Shown: positions 43,643-54,341 of the stretch, piece by piece
How the letters are laid out: each line of letters opens with the position of its first letter
How positions within the stretch are numbered: position 1 is the first letter of the stretch
Source: Haematobia irritans
Taxonomy: Eukaryota; Arthropoda; Insecta; Diptera; Muscidae
Length of the DNA stretch: 64,000 nt
NCBI RefSeq assembly: GCF_050003625.1
Contig: NC_134397.1
Coordinates: 221,278,537-221,342,536, forward strand
Reading direction: 5' to 3'
Notes under the pieces: model-generated
Told to the model about the DNA's origin: nothing
The model's database searches: none
Seen by the model: only the letters and a program-made list of their open reading frames with translations
Program-made: the position numbers and the translations under genes

Positions 43643-44940
43643 AAGGGTGATACGGTCAAAATTTGGTCAAGGGAAAACGCGTGTAAATTGGTGAAATTGT
43701 TTATTTAAAAAATCAAATTAAATTTCTTTTTCAAGTTCAATTAGTATAAAATTCAGGAAAAATATTCAGTTAGGCTTTCGCTTTTCCAAATCCGAATTGC
43801 CGGGCCTCACGCTTGACATCTGCCATCAGATTTTGTACAGCCACCTTGTCCACCTTCTTCGCAGCAGTAAGCCAGTTTGCCTTGAACTGCTGCTCGTCCT
43901 TAGCAGTTTTTTTGGTCTTCTTTAGGTTCCGCTTGACAATAGCCCAGTATTTCTCAATTGGGCGGAGCTCTGGCGTGTGGGGAGTGTTCTTGTCCTTGGG
44001 AACCACCTGCACGTTGTTGGCGGCGTACCACTCCATGGCCTTTTTACCGTAATGGCAAGATGACAAATCCGGCCAAAACAGTACGGAACAACCGTGTTTC
44101 TTCAGGAAAGGCAGCAGACGTTTATTCAAACACCCTTTCACGTAAATTTCTTGGTTGACAGTCCCGGAAGCTATGAAAATGCTGCTTTTCAAGCCACAGT
44201 TACAGATGGCTTGCCAAACCAGATATTTCTTTGCGAACTTTGACAGTTTTATGTGCTTGAAAATATCTACTACCTTTCCCCTTCCTTTTGCCGTATAAAA
44301 CTCCTGTCCCGGAAGCTGCTTGTAGTCGGCTTTGACGTAGGTTTCGTCGTCCATTACCACGCAGACAAACTTCGTCAGCATCGTCGTGTACAGCCTCCGG
44401 GATCGCGCTTTGGCTGTCGTATTTTGTTTATCATCGCGATTTGGAATCGCTACCTTCTTGTAAGTCGATAGTCCGTCTCGTTTTTTGGCTCGATGTACGG
44501 TTGTAGACGATACACCCAGCTTATTTGCGGCATCTCGGAGAGAGAGGTTACGGTTTCGCTTGAAACTACCGGCAACTCTCTTTGTCGTCTCAGCGGCTTC
44601 CGGTTTTCGATTTCCCCCCGATCCAGACTTCCTGGCTGTCGACAAACGTTCCCCAAACACTTTAATTACATTTGTAACGGTTGATTTGGCAACTTTTAGC
44701 GATTTGGCAAGCTTTACATGCGAGTAGCTCGGATTTTCGCGATGCGCGAGCAAAATTTTGATACGCTGCTCTTCTTGCTTGGACGGCATTTTGACAACTG
44801 AAGAGTGAATTCCAAAATCTAACTAGGAGCAACATTCTACACACACACCTTCAAAATGAGGGGTGTTCAGGTTTTTTAAATGCAAAATTGAAAGAAATAC
44901 GTCAAGTTTATATTGACCAAATTTTGACCGTATCACCCTT
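43643..44940 (-). mobile_element. DD37E Tc1-like transposon, intact copy (1298 bp)
   Basis: It has perfect 28 bp terminal inverted repeats starting AAGGGTGATACGGTCAAAAT. TA is duplicated on both sides (43641-43642, 44941-44942), and the target ACGTATAGCCCCC is known from other HINE B copies. Inside is a single uninterrupted transposase gene. Length, ends and gene are all consistent with an autonomous element. Confidence 0.92.
43770..44789 (-). CDS. Tc1-like DD37E transposase, full length
   Basis: The product has 339 residues. The N-terminal 110 or so residues hold two helix-turn-helix motifs (around LAKSLKVAKSTVTNVI, residues 27-43, and LRDAANKLGVSSTTVH, residues 84-99) that bind the inverted repeats. 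The catalytic triad is D in VVMDDETYV (about 147), D in FWPDLSSCHYG and E in ELRPIEKYWAIVK, with 37 residues between the last two. Basic stretches such as KRNLKKTKKTAK may serve as a nuclear signal. The start MPSKQEEQR follows a short untranslated leader inside the element. With no stops, frameshifts or missing catalytic residues, it could be active. It is one of the few intact mobile genes here. Confidence 0.9.
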   Translation of the reverse strand: MPSKQEEQRIKILLAHRENPSYSHVKLAKSLKVAKSTVTNVIKVFGERLSTARKSGSGGNRKPEAAETTKRVAGSFKRNRNLSLRDAANKLGVSSTTVHRAKKRDGLSTYKKVAIPNRDDKQNTTAKARSRRLYTTMLTKFVCVVMDDETYVKADYKQLPGQEFYTAKGRGKVVDIFKHIKLSKFAKKYLVWQAICNCGLKSSIFIASGTVNQEIYVKGCLNKRLLPFLKKHGCSVLFWPDLSSCHYGKKAMEWYAANNVQVVPKDKNTPHTPELRPIEKYWAIVKRNLKKTKKTAKDEQQFKANWLTAAKKVDKVAVQNLMADVKREARQFGFGKAKA

Positions 44941-45931
44941 TAGCCCCCATATAAACGGAACCCCAAATTTGGCTTGCGAATCCTCTAAGAGAAGCAAATT
45001 TCACCCGATCCGGCTGAAATTTGGTACATGATGTTAGTATATGGTCTCTAACAAGCATGCAAAAATTTGGCTTGCGGAGCCTCTTGGAAGACCAAAAATT
45101 CATCTGATTCAGTTGAAATTTGGTACGTGGTGCTAATATATAGCCTCAAACACCCATGCAAAAAAAAAAATAATTATATATAGGCCCTATATAAACCGAT
45201 CCCCAGATTTGACCTCCGGAGCCTCTTGGAAGAGCAAAATTCATCCGATTCGGTTGAAATTTGGTACCTGAAGTTAGTATATGGTATCCAACAACAATGC
45301 AGGAATTGGTTCATATCAGTCCATAATTATATATAGCCCCCATATAAACCGATCCCCAGATTTGACCTCCGGTGCCTTTTGGAGAAGCAAAATTCATCCG
45401 ATCTGGTTGAAATTTGGTACGTGGTGGTAGTATATGATATTAAACAACTATGCCAAAAGTGGTCCATATCAGTCCATAATCATATATAGCCCCCATATAA
45501 ACCGATCCCGAGATTTGGTTTTGGAGCCTCTTGGAGGAGCAAATTTCATACGAGTCAGTTGAAATTTGGTACATTGTGCTAGTATATGGCCGTTAACAAC
45601 CATGCCTAACTAGGTCCATATCGGTCTATAGTTATATATAGCCATCAGATAAATCGATCCCCAATCACACAAAAATTGGTCCATATCAAGTTCATAATTG
45701 TGTATAGCCCCCATATAAGCGATCAATTCTTGATCTGCACGTATTGTTTAATACATACCACGTATGAACTAACTCACAATTTAGAAAACGATGTTAAGAA
45801 GTTTTAAGATATCACAACCCAAGTAATTCGATTGTCGATGACAGTCTTTCGTAGAAGTTTCTACGCAATCCATAGTGGAGGGTACATAAGATTCGGCCTG
45901 GCCGAACTTACGGCCGTATATACTTGTTTTT

Positions 45932-46028
45932 ATAATAAATTTTGTTAAAATTTTATTTCTATAGAAAATTTTCTCAAAATTTAATTTCTATAGAATATTT
46001 TCTCAAAATTTTATTTCTATAGAAAATT
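45932..46028. repeat. TTTCTATAGAAAA minisatellite, continuation
   Basis: Three to four units continue the array broken at 43248 by the HINE. Confidence 0.8.
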
Positions 46029-46208
46029 TGTGTAGTACCTCTTAGGTGAAGAGGAATATACCATTTTTTGGTAGAATTCTACCATCTGTGACAACCGTGG
46101 TCACTAGCTGTTCCAATATATATTTTTCACCCGATATGAAAATTTGTACAAAGAGTACTTATCAAATGTGTGTGAAATTTATTGAAATCGGTTCAGATTT
46201 AGGTATAG
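46029..46208. repeat. Minisatellite-element end plus HINE A fragment
   Basis: GGTAGAATTCTACCATCTGTG (46073-46093) matches the window start (1-50). Then CACCCGATATGAAAATTTG and GAAATCGGTTCAGATTTAGG (46128-46200) are HINE A unit sequence. Confidence 0.55.
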
Positions 46209-46218
46209 CCTCCATATA

Positions 46219-46565
46219 GGTTAGGTTATGGTAACGTGGCAGCCCGATGTATCAGGCTCACTTAGACTATTCAGCCCATTGTGATACCACATTGGAGAAC
46301 TTCTCTCTTATCACTGAGTGCTGCCCGATTCCATGTTAAGCTCAATGACAAGGGACCTCCTTTTTATAGCCGAGTCCGAACGGCGTTCCACATTGCAGTG
46401 AAACCACTTAGAGAACCTTTGAAATACTCAGCATTGTCACCAGCATTACTGAGGTGGGATAATCCACCGCTGAAAAACTGTTTGGTGTTCGGTCGAAGCA
46501 GGAATCGAACCCACGGCCTTGTGTATGCAAGGCGGGCATGCTAACCATTGCACCACGGTGGCTGC
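46219..46565 (-). mobile_element. tRNA-derived SINE, copy d
   Basis: It has a full-length body and head. The tail is short and mutated (GGTTAGGTTATGG). The duplication CCTCCATATA occurs at 46209-46218 and 46569-46578. It is inserted in a HINE A unit fragment. Confidence 0.85.
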
Positions 46566-46578
46566 TAACCTCCATATA

Positions 46579-47131
46579 AGCGTACAATGACAAAAATGCA
46601 CTATTTCACCACACTGAAAAAAAAAAAAAATATTGTCGAGAGGCCAAAAATTGCATGTCTTTAAATTTCGAATGCGAATTTTGCTTAACATATCATACAA
46701 AGTTTTTTCCTTGTCCAAAAGACGATCAACTTTCAAGTCATTTTGTCCTTATATATAATTTTGTTGTACTAAGGTCAACTTGACTTTAAAAATTTAGAAA
46801 AATTCTTCAAAATAATGAAATTGTTATATAAGCATACGGTGACAGAAATTCACTATTCCGAACAATGTTCTAAATATAGTATATCTTATATAATCGAATA
46901 AAATATAAAAAATTACGAAAATTTATCGTTTTTTGGGCATGACACAATTTCTTATTTAACTTTTTTGAGAATTAAAAATTTTTATGGAAACCTTTATAAC
47001 TTTTGAACTAATTATGATATCTTTTTTGAGCATTACAGGAAAAATTGTTTAAAGAAATATTGTTGAATATACCATTCCCAAAATTCGTATAAAAAATCCC
47101 CAGAGTGGGGAGATATGTTAAAAAGCGTAAT
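46579..47131. other. Intergenic with a MITE fragment
   Basis: CACTGAAAAAAAAAAAAAATA (from about 46611) through GGTCAACTTGACTTTAAAA is one end of a 14231-type MITE. AT-rich sequence follows without a gene. Confidence 0.4.
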
Positions 47132-49852
47132 TATACCCTGCTCCACACTGTGGAACAGGGTATTATAAGTTAGTGCATATGTTTGCAACACCCAGAAGGA
47201 GACGAGATAGACACATGGTGTCTTTGGCAAAAATGCTCAGGGTGGGTTTCTGAGTCGATATAGCGATGTCCGTCTGTCCGTGAACACATTTTTGTAATCA
47301 AAGTCTAGGTCGCTGTTTTAGTCCAATCGACTTCAAATTTGGCACAAGTATGTGTTTTGGCTCAGAATAGATCCCTATTGATTTTGGAAGAAATCGGTTC
47401 AGATTTAGATATAGCTCCCATATATATATTTCGCCCGATATGCACTTATATGGCGCCAGAAGCCAGAGTTTTACCCTAATTTGCTTAAAATTTTGCGCAA
47501 GAAGAACAATTAGTACTATAGTCAAGTGTTGCAAATTTTATTGAAATCGGTTCAGATTTAGATATAGCTCCCATATATATCTTTCGCCCGATATGCACTA
47601 ATATGGACCCAGCAGCCAGAGTTTTATACCGATTTGCTTGAAATTTTGTATTAGCATAACACTTAGTCGTATAGTCAAGTGTGCAAAATTTGATTGAAAT
47701 CGGTTCAGATTTAGATATAGATCCCATATATATCTTTCGCCCGATATGGACTTATATGGCCCAGAAGCCAGATTTTTGGCCGAATTTGGTTGAAATTTTG
47801 CACTAAAAGTACAATTAGTAGTATAGTCAAGTGTGCCAAATTTTATTGAAATCGGTTCAGATTTAGATATAGCTCCCATATATATCTTTCGCCCGATATG
47901 GACTAATATGGTCCTAAAAGCTAGAGTTTTGACCCAATTTGGTTGAAATTTTGCACAGGGAGTAAATTTAGCATTCTAGCTATGCGTGTCAAATTTGATT
48001 GAAATCGGTTCAGATTTATATATAGCTCCCATATATAGCTTTCGCCCGATATGCACTAATATGGACCCAGCAGCCAGAGTTTTATACCGATTTGCTTGAA
48101 ATTTTGTATTAGCATAACACTTAGTCGTGTAGTCAAGTGTGCAAAATTTGATTGAAATCGGTTCAGATTTAGATATAGATCCCATATATATCTTTCGCCC
48201 GATATGGACTTATATGGCCCAGAAGCCAGATTTTTGGCCGAATTTGGTTGAAATTTTGCACTAAGAGTACAATTAGTAGTATAGTCAAGTGCGCCAAATT
48301 TTATTGAAATCGGTTCAGATTTAGATATAGCTCCCATATATATCTTTCGCCCGATATGGACTAATATGGTCCTAAAAGCTAGAGTTTTGACCCAATTTGG
48401 TTGAAATTTTGCACAGGGAGTAAATTTAGCATTCTAGCTATGCGTGCCAAATTTGATTGAAATCGGTTCAGATTTATATATAGCTCCCATATATAGCTTT
48501 CGCCCGATATGCACTTATATGGACCCAGAAGCCAGAGTTTTATCCCGATTAGCTTGAAATTTTGCACAAGGAGCACAATTGGTAGTATAGTCATGTGTGC
48601 CAAATTTGATTGAAATCGGTTCAGATTTAGATATAGCTTCCATATATATTTTTCGCCCGATATGGACTTATATGGCTCCAGAAGCCCGAGTTTTGGCCCA
48701 ATTTGGTTGAAATTTTGCACAGGGAGTAGATTTAGCATTCTAGCTATGCGTGCCAAATTTGATTGAAATCGGTTAAGATTTATATATAGTTCCCATATAT
48801 AGCTTTCGCCCGATTTACAATCATATGACCACAGAGGCCAATTTTTTGCTCCGATTTAGTTGAAATTTTGCACAGGGAGTAGATTTAGCATTGTAGCTAT
48901 GTGTGCCAAATTTGGTTGAAATCGATTCAGATTTAGATATAGCTCTCATATATATCTTTCGCCCGATATGCACTTATATGGACCCAGAAGCCAGAGTTTT
49001 ATCCCGATTAGCTTGAAATTTTGCACAAGGAGCACAATTGGTAGTATAGTCATGTGTGCCAAATTCGATTGAAATCGGTTCAGATTTAGATATAGCTTCC
49101 ATATATATTTTTCGCCCGATATGGACTTATATGGCCCCAGAAGCCCGAGTTTTGGCCCAATTTGATTGAAATTTTGCACAGTGAGTAGATTTAGAATTCT
49201 AGCTATGCGTTCCAAATTTGATTGAAATCGGTTAAGATTTATATATAGCTCCCATATATAGCTTTCGCCCGATTTACACTCATATGACCACAGAGGCCAA
49301 TTTTTTGCTCCGATTTAGTTGAAATTTTGCACATGGAGTAGAATTTGCATTGTAGCTATGCCTGCCAAATTTGGTTGAAATCGGTTAAGATTTAGATATA
49401 GCTCCCATATATATGTTTTTCTGATTTCGACAAAAATGGTCAAATTACCAACATTTTCCTTGTAAAATCGCCACTGCTTAGTCGAAAAGTTGTAAAACTG
49501 ACTCTAATTTTCCTAAACTTGTAATACATATATCGATCGATAAATCATAAATAAACTTTTGCGAAGTTTCTTTAAAATTGCTTCAGATTTAAATGTTTCC
49601 CATATTTTCTTACTAAAATTGTGTTCCACCCTAGTGCATTAGCCAACTTAAAATTTGAGTCTATAGATTTTGTAAAAGTCTATCAAATTCTGTCCAAATC
49701 AAGTGATATTTAAATGTATGTATTTGGGACGAACCTTTATATAGCACCCAACACATTTGACGGATGTGATATGGTATCGAAAATTTAGATCTACAAAGTG
49801 GTGCAGGGTATAATATAGTCGGTCTCGCCCGACTTTAGACTTTCCTTACTTG
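47132..49852 (-). mobile_element. HINE family A, long complete copy (2.7 kb)
   Basis: It runs from TATACCCTGCTCCACACTGT to GTGGTGCAGGGTATAATATA, a hairpin (AGTCGGTCTCGCCCGACT) and TTCCTTACTTG before TTTTTTT. CGCCCGATATG recurs at 47432, 47585, 47738, about 47890 and 48043, spaced 152-153 bases, and many more units follow. A higher-order duplication is also visible: 47580-47960 closely resembles 48040-48420. Minus-strand frames of 60-125 codons here are repeat artefacts. Confidence 0.85.
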
Positions 49853-49892
49853 TTTTTTTCTAATTTTCGTATCTCTTAGCTGTTGACCGGTA

Positions 49893-50142
49893 CACCCACA
49901 GAAGGAATATGATCACCTCAACCATGTTTCAAGAGCAAAATGTTATTTTTGAATGGTGACCATGTAACATGTTTGTCGCAAGCATGTTATTTTCTCGTAG
50001 ATTATGTGTCTGATTTCGGCAAGCATATTATTTTTGGCGAGAAAAGAACATTTTTGCGATAAACATGTTACATGGTCACCATCCAAAAATAACATTTTGC
50101 TCTTGAAACATGGTTGAGGTGATCATATTCCTTCTCTGTGTG
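49893..50142. mobile_element. 250 bp hairpin (fold-back) MITE
   Basis: The left arm from CACCCACAGAAGGAATATGA and the right arm ending CATATTCCTTCTCTGTGTG are inverted copies over about 90 bases with few mismatches (shared core GTTTCAAGAGCAAAATGTTA). TA flanks both sides (49891-49892, 50143-50144). A transcript would fold into a long near-perfect stem. Diverged relatives lie near 27246 and 29890. Confidence 0.85.
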
Positions 50143-50144
50143 TA

Positions 50145-50711
50145 GGATGTAAAAATATTTTGCACTGCAAAAGCATGCCTTTTTCCAAAAATGATTTGGG
50201 TATTGATTGCGTGCACTATCACGCTTGAATACCATCACGAATAATTTAATTTCTCAATACAATTCTGTAAGATTGTAAACAGTAAAATGAACTGTCACTG
50301 ATAACAACTTGAAGTTGGTGTATTTAAGTCGGTTTAAACGATGTGTGCCTTTTTATTTACACTTCTTGATAGGAATTTATTCGTTTTTATTTATTTTCAA
50401 AAAGTAATATTATTTTTCAAAAAGTAGTACATTGATGAATTCCAGTAGTAAAATATGTAAAGTAATTTCATTGAAATAATAGTCACTTTCAAGTGTGAAT
50501 CATTCCCAAAATTTATCTCAAAATCAAACTTTTATCTTGTTCAGATGGTCGTGGTCTTGGAGGTACACTCCTTGTGATAATTGAATTCTTATCTAAATAG
50601 AAATTTTAATATTGAAACCAATTTAACAAAAAATACAACAACATGAAAAAAAACAACTAAAATATAAAGTGAGAAACAAGGGCCAAATTGTAGCTATTTT
50701 TATGATGGCAG
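50145..50711. other. Upstream region of the small secreted protein gene
   Basis: A decayed MITE start (CACTGCAAAAGCATGCC, about 50162) is followed by unique AT-rich sequence. Any enhancers for the gene at 50797 would lie here, but none can be identified from sequence alone. Confidence 0.35.
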
Positions 50712-50718
50712 TATAAAA
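50712..50718 (+). promoter_or_regulatory. TATA box of the small secreted protein gene
   Basis: TATAAAA lies 85 bases before the start codon. The best initiator-like match (ATCAGACG, about 50757-50764) is 48 bases downstream, further than the usual 30 or so, so transcription may start nearer 50740 without a consensus initiator. Confidence 0.6.
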
Positions 50719-50796
50719 AGGAAGTTGTTGAAGATTCACCAATTAGAAAGTTCTCTATCAGACGTGTACTCAGTACAAATAAAAATAAAAACGAAA

Positions 50797-51218
50797 ATGA
50801 AATTTTGTAAGATGAATAATTAATATTATTTTGCTTAAAACATAAAGATTAAAAAGAAACTCTTATTACATTAATTGTCAACATTTTATATTTCTCCATT
50901 GAAAACTTTTTGTATTTTGTATTCTCACATATTTTCTTTTACATTCCAGTGGCTTGTTTGGCTCTATTTGTCTCTATGGCTGTTGTTTCGGTAAATGCCT
51001 TGGCTGGCCAATCGGCTTGTCGTGATCCCTCCGAAATTGGTCAAACTTATCCTCATCATTGGGATCCATCCAAATATTGGTATTGCGAAAAATTGAACGA
51101 GAATGCCATTGAAAAAGATTGCCCTAAGGACACTGCTTACATGCATTTATTGAAAGAATGCATTCCATGGCCCAACTGGATTTGGAAGAAGCCTGAAAAC
51201 CCCCCAACTGTTGCTTAA
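50797..51218 (+). CDS. Small secreted four-cysteine, chitin-binding-like protein
   Basis: Exons 50797-50806 (ATG AAA TTT T) and 50950-51218 are separated by a 143-base intron with GTAAGA donor and TTTACATTCCAG acceptor. The product has 92 residues. MKFLACLALFVSMAVVSVNA is a signal peptide, which an unspliced start would disrupt. The mature part has four cysteines in ACRD, YWYCE, DCPKD and ECIPW, with WDPSKYWYC and a tryptophan-rich end (WPNWIWKKP). The spacing and the aromatic-before-cysteine pattern recall the peritrophin-A / type-2 chitin-binding domain, which normally has six cysteines, so chitin binding is plausible but unproven. AATAAA occurs at 51233 and 51253. Its paralogue is at 57018-57373. 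Confidence 0.85.
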
Positions 51219-51440
51219 AATCGATATTAATGAATAAATTTTGGTTACGAAGAATAAAATGAATTTAATTAAGAACAAAATTGTTTAAAACATTTCTGGA
51301 AAAGTTATTGACGGGGTAAATTCACACTCTATTACATGACATGAATTTATTATAAGGTACACTGCCTGGAGCAGTTTATTGGAGCCAGCCCTACAGGTAC
51401 CGGTATGTACCGGTCTTGGACAACAACGGCCATAATACTA
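51219..51440. other. 3' flank of the small secreted protein gene
   Basis: It contains the polyadenylation signals at 51233 and 51253 and a short GGTACCGGTATGTACCGGTC inverted repeat near 51396. Nothing else is seen. Confidence 0.5.
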
Positions 51441-52072
51441 CACTGAAAAAACAGTGAACCCACCAGAAAGAAAACTTTTGGTTAATTTTAGAAAATTTTG
51501 AATAGTTTTAGAAATTTTTAACTAAAGGTAGAATTACATACCATGCGTTCAATGCGTCCGATGATTGAAGAGTTGAAATTTCTCTCTGAAATCAAAAGCT
51601 CGAATAGTCTGCCGCAAACGGATTTACGGATTTACGCATGGTGTGTAATTCAACCTTAAACCGTATCACACGCCGATATCGCAAAAATAAGTAAATACTT
51701 TTCGACAAATTCAAGAAATTTTATTAGACATAATTCATTTTGTTCACATGTTAAAGTAAATTTGGTAGTTGGAAGGAAAAATTGGAGTTCAAAATTGCAA
51801 GAATGTCTTTAGTGACATACGAAGTTCATGATGGACGCATTCGTAGAAAAATTTACACATTTAAAGAAATAACGAACTATTTTGTGAGAAATACGAATTT
51901 AGTAAATCTTAATGCTTAATTTGTTTATAATTTTTTCCATTTTTAATTTCATTTAACTAAGGTACGCAAAACATTATTAGAGTAACGGAAACTTTCCCCA
52001 AACATAATAATTCCATGGCCTAAAATAAAGTTAAATTCGCTTTAGTGAACTAGAGAATTTACTTTTTGTTTT
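51441..52072. mobile_element. CACTG-ended MITE, second family, copy with nested insertion
   Basis: It is colinear with 21981-22496 from CACTGAAAAAACAGTGAACC to GAGAATTTACTTTTTG. The right terminus is degraded. It is longer because of the 131 bp element at 51526-51656. Confidence 0.7.
51526..51656. mobile_element. PIF/Harbinger-like MITE (131 bp)
   Basis: The left end AGGTAGAATTACATACCATG and right end, read inward, AGGTTGAATTACACACCATG are inverted over about 23 bases. TAA flanks both sides (51523-51525, 51657-51659), the 3 bp TWA-type duplication of PIF/Harbinger elements. The sister copy at 21981-22496 lacks this insert and shows the empty site approximately. Confidence 0.7.
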
Positions 52073-52317
52073 GAAGGTCAGATTTGACCAAAATAGACTC
52101 CGCAGTGGTAGGAAACTTGTATATTCGAGAGAACGGATGTAACACATATCGAAAAATGAGCTTGGACAAAAGTCATTGAAGTTGCAAAAAAAGCAAAAGC
52201 TCACCGATGCACAGAACACAAAATTAGACTGGAAAGACCCAACGAGGTATTTAATGAATTTGGTTTTCTCCTATGAGAAGACATTACAAATTGAGACGTT
52301 TGTGAACGTTTGTGTAT
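52073..52317. other. Intergenic, no supported gene
   Basis: Short minus-strand frames here have no family resemblance. Confidence 0.3.
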
Positions 52318-54287
52318 GTTATGGTCTCTAACAACCACGCAAAAATTGGTCCACATCTGTTCATAATTATATATAGCCCCCATATAAACCGATTCCCAGA
52401 TTTGGCTTGCGGAGCCGCAAAGAGAAGCAAATTTCATCCGATCCTTCTGAAATTTGGAACATGGTGTTAGTATATGGTATCTAACAACCGTGCCAGAATT
52501 GGTCCATATCGGTCCATAATTATATATAGCCGCCATATAAACCGTTCTCCAGATTTGGCTTGCGGAGCCTCAAATAGTAACAAATTTCATCCGATCCGCC
52601 TGAAATTTGGTACATAGTTTTGGTATATAGTCTCTAACAACCATGCAAAAATTGGTCTACATCGGTTCATAATTATATATAGCCCCCATATAAACCGATC
52701 CCCTGATTTGGCTTGCGGAGGCTATAAGAGAAGCAAATTTCATCCGATCCGTTTGTAATTTGGATCATGGTGTTAGTATATGGTCTCTAACAACCGTGCC
52801 AGAATTGGTTCATATCGGTCCATAATTATATATAGCCGCCATATAAACCGTTCTCCAGATTTGACCTCCGGAGCCTCTTGGAGGAACAAAATTCATCCGA
52901 TCCGGCTCAAATATGGAATGTGGTGTTTGTATATGGTCTCTAACATCCATGCAAAAATTGGTCCACATAGGTTCATAATTATATATAGCCCCCATATAAA
53001 CCGATCCCCAGATTCGGCTTGCGGAGCCTCAACGACAAGCAAATTTCATCCGATGCGGTTGAAATTTGGAACATGGTATTGGTATATGGTCTCTAACAAC
53101 CGTGCCAGAATTGGTCCATATCAGTCCATAATTATATATAGCTCCCATATAAACCGATCCCCAGATTTGGCTTGCGGAGGCTATAAGAGAAGCAAATTTC
53201 ATCCGCTCCGGCTGAAATTTGGTGGTGTTAGTATATGGCCGCTAACAACCATTCCAAAATTGGTCCATATCGGTATATAATTATATATAGCCGATCCCCA
53301 ATCACACAAAAATTGGTCCATATCGGTTCGTAATCATGGTTGCCACTCGAGCCAAAAATAATCTACCAAAATTTTATTTGTATAGAAAATTTTGTCAACA
53401 TTTTATTTCTATAAAAAATTTTGTCAAAATTTTATTTCTATAGAAAATTTTGTAAAAATTTTATTTCTATAGAAAATTTTGTGAAAATTTTAGTTCTATA
53501 GAAAATTTTGTGATAATTTTATTTCTATAGAAAATTTGGTAAAAATTTATTTCTTTTGTGAAAATTTTATTTCTATAGAAAATTTGTCAAAATTGTTTGT
53601 TTTATAGACAATTTTGTTAAAATGTTTTTTCTATAGAAAATTTTGTCAACATTTTATTTCTATAAAAAATTTTGTCAAAATTTTATTTCTATAGAAAATT
53701 TTGTGAAAATTTTAGTTCTATAGAAAATTTTGTGATAATTTTATTTCTATAGAAAATGTTGTGCAAATTTTATTTCTATAGAAAATGTTGTGAAAATTTT
53801 ATTTCTATAGAAAATTTGGTAAAAATTTATTTCTTTTGTGAAAATTTTATTTATATAGAAAATTTGTCAAAATTGTTTGTTTTATAGACAATTTTGTTAA
53901 AATGTTATTTCTATAGAAAATTTTGTTAACATTTTATTTCTATAGAAAATTTTGTCAAAACTTTATTTCTATAGAAAATTTTGTCAAAATTTTATTTCTA
54001 TAGAAAATTTTGTTAAAATTTTATTTCTGTAGAAAATTTTGTCAAACTGAATTATACACGTATTTAATCGGTCTTGTTTAATTTAATATATACCACGTAT
54101 GGACTTACTTATAATTTAGAAGACGGTGTTAGGAGGTTTCAAGATACCTTGCCATTGGCAAGCGTTACCGCAACCCAAATAATTCGATTGTGGATGGCAG
54201 TGTTTATAAGAAGTTTCTACACAATCCATTGTGGATGGTACATAAGCTTCGGCCTGGCCGAACTTACGGCCATATATAATTGTTTTT
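52318..54287 (-). mobile_element. HINE family B, truncated copy with minisatellite inside
   Basis: Units CCCCCATATAAACCGAT and AAATTTGGTACATAG occur in series from 52318 to about 53330. The TATACCC end and microsatellite are missing. After the minisatellite block the element resumes at about 54050 with AATCGGTCTTG and finishes GGTACATAAGCTTCGGCCTG, the TTCGGCCTGGCCGAA hairpin and a mutated ATATATAATTG end before TTTTT. Confidence 0.7.
53355..54047. repeat. TTTCTATAGAAAA minisatellite array inside a HINE
   Basis: About 24 units of the TTTTATTTCTATAGAAAATT type. A block of several units at 53395-53640 is itself duplicated at 53640-53910. It begins after GGTTGCCACTCGAGCC, a terminus related to that at position 1. 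Confidence 0.9.
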
Positions 54288-54341
54288 GTTTAAGTTTTTA
54301 GCGCGAAAAACGTTGAGTTCATGACGTTTTTGCGGTTTTTA

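Larger units (their letters stand above)
43249..45926 (-). mobile_element. HINE family B, copy split by a DD37E transposon
   Basis: It runs from TATACCCTCCACCATAGGAT to the hairpin TTCGGCCTGGCCGAA and the ATATACTTG end before TTTT. The 153-base spacing is visible (ATAAACCGAT at 45191 and 45344). It sits inside the minisatellite array (43168-43248, 45935-46028) and is itself interrupted at 43643-44940. Confidence 0.82.

Noticed and set aside
47298..49215. Series of 60-125 codon minus-strand frames in HINE A
   Set aside because: They have the same cause as in HINE B. They repeat one another and are not independent genes.
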